Part shown: positions 60,615 to 64,000 of the stretch, one piece after another
How the letters are laid out: each line of letters begins with the position of its first letter
How positions within the stretch are numbered: the first letter of the stretch is position 1
DNA from: Anas platyrhynchos
Lineage: Eukaryota; Chordata; Aves; Anseriformes; Anatidae
NCBI RefSeq assembly: GCF_047663525.1
Contig: NC_092591.1
Coordinates: 45,857,501-45,921,500 of the forward strand
DNA: 64,000 nt
Direction of reading: 5' to 3'
Notes under the pieces: generated by a model
Seen by the model: only the letters and a program-made list of their open reading frames with translations
Database searches by the model: none
What the model was told of the DNA's origin: nothing
Made by a program: the position numbers and the translations under genes

Positions 60615-63320
60615 GACAATACTTCTCTGAATTTACTTCCCCTCCTTTCCCAGCTCAATTCTAGCCCTGCTTCGGGACTGCCATCATCTATTGTTCCTCC
60701 TGCTACCACTGGCACTGACACTTGAGCCCTCGAACTACATTCCCACATACTCACATTTCCAGCAGTCCAGAGCAAAGACCCTTAGCCTGGTGCTCCACAG
60801 CACTTTCATGCTGCCCCTGGACTGTAAAGACACCTACATTATGGCCAGTGTGCCCTACAGCACAGAGTACATCTTCTATCACATCTGCTCCTCCACAGTT
60901 TTAAGAAGGAACAGGTCTTATGTTAAAAGTTTTCCATGTATGCCTCCAGATTCATAACATATAGTAACAACTTATCCCACTTCAGATGGGATCATTGGTG
61001 TCAACCTACAAGTCAGGCACTCCACTAATCAGTCTGTCTGGAGGTAGGAAAAATGGGATGGAGATCTTATCTCAAGCAGATCTTAAGCCTCAAAACAAGC
61101 AGGGCTCAATGTTAGTTGTAGGTTGCACATGCAGAGAAGGGTAAATCACACTGGCCAACAAAGTGCTCAGCAGCTACCTCAACAGTTCACTGCTTCTTTC
61201 ATCAAGCTGTAGTTAAGTTTCTGCTGATTTGGAAATAGGAAGGCAGGCATCATGGTTAAAAATACACGTGTATTCTGAGCTGCTTCCTGAGAAGCAAGCA
61301 GTAATTTCAGCATTTCCATGGTCACCCTAACAAGATGGAAGCCATCATTCTTCTGAATATAATAAAATTCATTTACAACGTTTACTCTTCTGCCAAGCTC
61401 AAACTGCCCTGAGCTTTATACAGCTAAACTTCTGGAATGATTAAAAAAATATAAATCAATGTTGCTATGTACTAAAACTAGACTTTTACAGCTTGCAAAG
61501 AGCAGTGCGATTGATTTTCTTTTTACTGGAAAGTACAATGTCTGTATTTTACCCAAATTTTACAAGAATTGCATGCTGTTTATTCCAGTAAGATGAAAAT
61601 TCTGAAGGTTTGTGTTTCCCTCCATCATCACCAGTGAGTGATTTCCTTGAAAAGTTGTAAAGAAAAATGTGAACACTAATATTTGTACTAAAATCCTTCA
61701 AGAAAACTAACTGATATTAAATCTGCTAAAAAACAAATGTCCACGAAAGCAATTAACAAATAACAAAAGTAAGCAATTAACTGCATTGGTTCCAACCCAT
61801 GGGATGTTCAGGGAGCTTTGAAAATGGGCCAGAAGAGGCACAGATCGTGCCAGTCTGCACTGCAGGAGCTGTTGTCCACTACCCTGTGTGATGTTCAAGT
61901 ATTAAAAGAATTTACTTCCAGTAGGTCCTTCTGAGTTTTGGCCTCCACACAATGGTTACTCTGGCAGTGACACTACTCTTAAACAGCTGCACCGACCATT
62001 TTCCTTTTTACATCCTGCTGAACCTCCACCTCCGCTCACTGTCATTTTCCAGGTGTTCTTTTATCACAGCTTCTTTTACATTAATCCCAGATACATCTAA
62101 TACAGGAACCTGGTGGTCATTTATCTTCCCTTACAATGTAATTCCTCAAGGTCTCTGGGGGCAAACTAGCAGCAGACTGTGGCTCACAGCACTCGGTTTT
62201 TGAAGGGCCAAAACATTAATCAAACTTAGACTGTATTTTTTTAAATTTTAAACAAGGGCCAACTTCACCTCTGCCACCTCTTATATCTTTCCTACTACAG
62301 TTACTCATGCAATAATGCAAAATTGAAATGACCTGGCCACCAATACACCAGCCAGCTCAATATCATCCCTTCTATTGTCCATAGTGCTTGCCTCATGCAA
62401 TCCTGACACTAGAACAGAAGCTTTGGTGTTTTCCTCGTAGGCTCATGGGCTCATGTAACACTATAAGATCAGTATGTGTAGATCACTATGTGTAGAATAC
62501 AGCACCAGGGACTACAGAAGGTAACCAAAGAGTCCTATGATTTTATTGTAATCTAAATCACAAAATAGGTATGTTTTTCAGGTTCCTACCTCTATTTCCG
62601 TCAATTTCTCAAAGGACATAACAATTTTTTCGCAGTACTATCAAAAGAAAAAAAGCTTAAAGATGAAATTGCTTTTTTAAACAGGCCATTGTTAAAGTTG
62701 AAACATTAAAAAACATGAGACTATAGAGAAATTACTTACTAACAAAAAATAAGAGTTCACCTCCTGGGAGTATGCCTGGAGAAGCAGAGAGAAGGATCCA
62801 ATGTTAACATTACAGTGACTTCACTGACCAAGCCAGAAGCCTCAATATCTTATAGCAGAAGCTACTTATGCTTCCATAAAGAAGCCATAATTGTACTGAA
62901 GAAAGAGCATACAAACTAGCTTAATGGCAATAGAGCTGACCATAAATTTATTCTTAAAACGTGTCACCATGAAGAAAAACTACAATAGAAAAAATGGGGA
63001 TTTTTTTTCCAAATACATCTTTACAGTAAAAGTTCCTAATTGTGTTACTAAGCATTAATATGTCGATTTAAATGATCCATGCCGGTAGTATCATCCATGC
63101 CAAATTTGATATAACCTAATTTTCCCATCTATACAAATAAATAATTCAATTAATGAGCCAATAATCCAAATATAATGACAATACCTTATCTTACCTACAT
63201 CTATGCGTATCATCCAAGAATGTCAGCCTAAGGGAGCCCAACATCCTGACTGAGAATTACAGAGTTTATCAGCACCCTAGAAATGATGAATGCAGCTACA
63301 CAGGACCAGTTTATACTGTC

Positions 63321-63326
63321 TTTATT
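63321..63326 (-). promoter_or_regulatory. EAPP: EAPP polyadenylation signal, distal
   Basis: TTTATT on the plus strand (AATAAA on minus), about 340 nt after the stop codon. Confidence 0.5.
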
Positions 63327-63405
63327 CTAAGCAGCAGTTCTAACACATATTGAGATAATGGACAGTATATACACAGGGAATGATCATAATACATAGATCT
63401 TACAT

Positions 63406-63411
63406 TTTATT
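63406..63411 (-). promoter_or_regulatory. EAPP: EAPP polyadenylation signal, proximal
   Basis: TTTATT on the plus strand (AATAAA on minus), about 260 nt after the stop codon. Confidence 0.5.
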
Positions 63412-63667
63412 TACAAAACTTTAAATCCGCAGTGATGCAACCACCTGACCGTGTGAAAGAATATTGTTTTCAAATGCAAGCAGTTAACCATATTCCTTTC
63501 ATAAAAAGGAACACAACAACAGTATCAAAAACCCAACCGCTATAAAGTTCTCTAATTAAAATGTACATTAAAAAGAACGTATTTTAAAAATGCTAACATG
63601 CCTGCATTTCTGGTACTTCACACTGTCTTAAGCAGTACAGGTGGGGTTTTTTTGCTGCTGTTACGTA

Positions 63668-63932
63668 TTAGCTGTGGCTGGCTAGAACATTGAAGAAGTG
63701 AAAAACTTCGTCTTTATCCATCACTGCCACCTCAGTTGAACATTCAGTGCATAACACTGGATGATACACTTCCTCCTCTTCTTGATTGGACTGTACAGAG
63801 GTAGCTTCTTTGCTGTGCTTCATTTTCTTGCTTCTTTTATTTAGCTTCTTTCTGTATTTCAGAATTTCCTCTTTGTTAACAAAGCAGTTCATTACAAACA
63901 TTGCTCTGTACTGCGTTTTGTAGGATTCATGT
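63668..63932 (-). CDS. EAPP: EAPP terminal coding exon (partial gene, C-terminus)
   Basis: E2F-associated phosphoprotein is a nuclear phosphoprotein reported to bind activating E2F factors and modulate cell-cycle gene expression. This exon gives the C-terminal 87 residues: after a CCATAG acceptor it reads HESYKTQYRAMFVMNC, then a basic Lys/Arg-rich stretch, then an acidic run (EEEE), then YHPVLCTECSTEVAV and FHFFNVLASHS, ending at TAG at 63,668-63,670. The CxxC pair in CTEC and the terminal motif match the family signature. The start of the coding exon is set by the acceptor at 63,933-63,934, not by the internal Met. The middle basic linker differs most from mammals, as expected for a low-complexity segment. 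Upstream exons are beyond the right edge of the window. Confidence 0.95.
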
Positions 63933-64000
63933 CTATGGAGAAGGGGAGAAAATGCAAGTCATACCACTGATAAAACTCTGCTTCCAAGAAATTGGTTATC
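63933..64000 (-). other. EAPP: Last EAPP intron, 3' end only
   Basis: Pyrimidine-rich tract (minus strand TTTTCTCCCCTTCTCC) directly before the CATAG acceptor. The intron continues beyond the window. Confidence 0.85.

Larger units (their letters stand above)
59401..63299. other. SPTSSA-EAPP intergenic interval
   Basis: About 3.9 kb separating the SPTSSA promoter from the EAPP 3' end. It contains one GC-rich hairpin and a poly(A) tract. ORFs such as the 88-codon one at 60,691-60,957 show no known domain. Confidence 0.75.
63300..63667 (-). other. EAPP: EAPP 3' untranslated region
   Basis: AT-rich sequence after the EAPP stop. Two minus-strand AATAAA signals are visible, at 63,406-63,411 (proximal) and 63,321-63,326 (distal). 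The end shown assumes use of the distal one. Confidence 0.6.

Noticed and set aside
60691..60957. 88-codon ORF beginning with a hydrophobic leader-like segment
   Set aside because: No homology recognised, no promoter or polyadenylation signal nearby, and it lies between two oppositely read gene ends.

Overview
This window is vertebrate nuclear DNA, almost certainly from a bird. Its single young repeat is a 5'-truncated CR1 retrotransposon in reverse orientation (about 36,673-37,201) with the 8-bp tail repeats typical of avian CR1. Recognisable repeat density is otherwise low, exons are small and far apart, and one CpG island marks a housekeeping promoter. I cannot name the species.

Two protein-coding genes are supported, both on the minus strand at the right-hand end. 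(1) SPTSSA, the small activating subunit of serine palmitoyltransferase, is complete in two coding exons: 58,971-59,073 and 56,495-56,598. They are separated by a 2.37-kb intron with canonical splice sites, and a long AT-rich 3' UTR extends left to about 54.1 kb. Its promoter lies in a CpG island at about 58.6-59.4 kb. (2) The last coding exon of EAPP (E2F-associated phosphoprotein) lies at 63,668-63,932; the rest of the gene is beyond the right edge. As I recall the human map, the order and strands match the EGLN3-SPTSSA-EAPP segment of chromosome 14q13, which would put EGLN3 beyond the left edge.

The left 54 kb has no supportable protein-coding exon and looks like a gene desert. It holds a young CR1 copy, a heavily decayed CR1-type reverse-transcriptase fragment (46.06-46.88 kb), two short CR1-tail remnants, an ancient MIR-type SINE (12.19-12.40 kb), many microsatellites and poly(A/T) tracts, and three possible copies of an ancient inverted-repeat element. 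It also has several repeat-free stretches rich in homeodomain, POU or E-box-like words, with retained CpGs in some. These are candidate conserved non-coding elements (CNEs): 1.0-1.5, 4.05-4.3, 9.2-9.4, 12.8-13.0, 14.7-14.9, 16.2-16.4, 23.5-24.4, 30.9-31.6, 37.25-37.5 and 51.85-52.25 kb. Conservation was not tested here.

I found no new multi-gene system. The most distinctive unexplained signals are a set of near-perfect short hairpins (best: 13-bp arms with a 6-nt loop at 15,197-15,228), the candidate enhancer cluster at 23.5-24.4 kb, an isolated CCAAT/TATA promoter-like module at 31.4 kb, and a G-quadruplex-prone repeat just inside SPTSSA intron 1.
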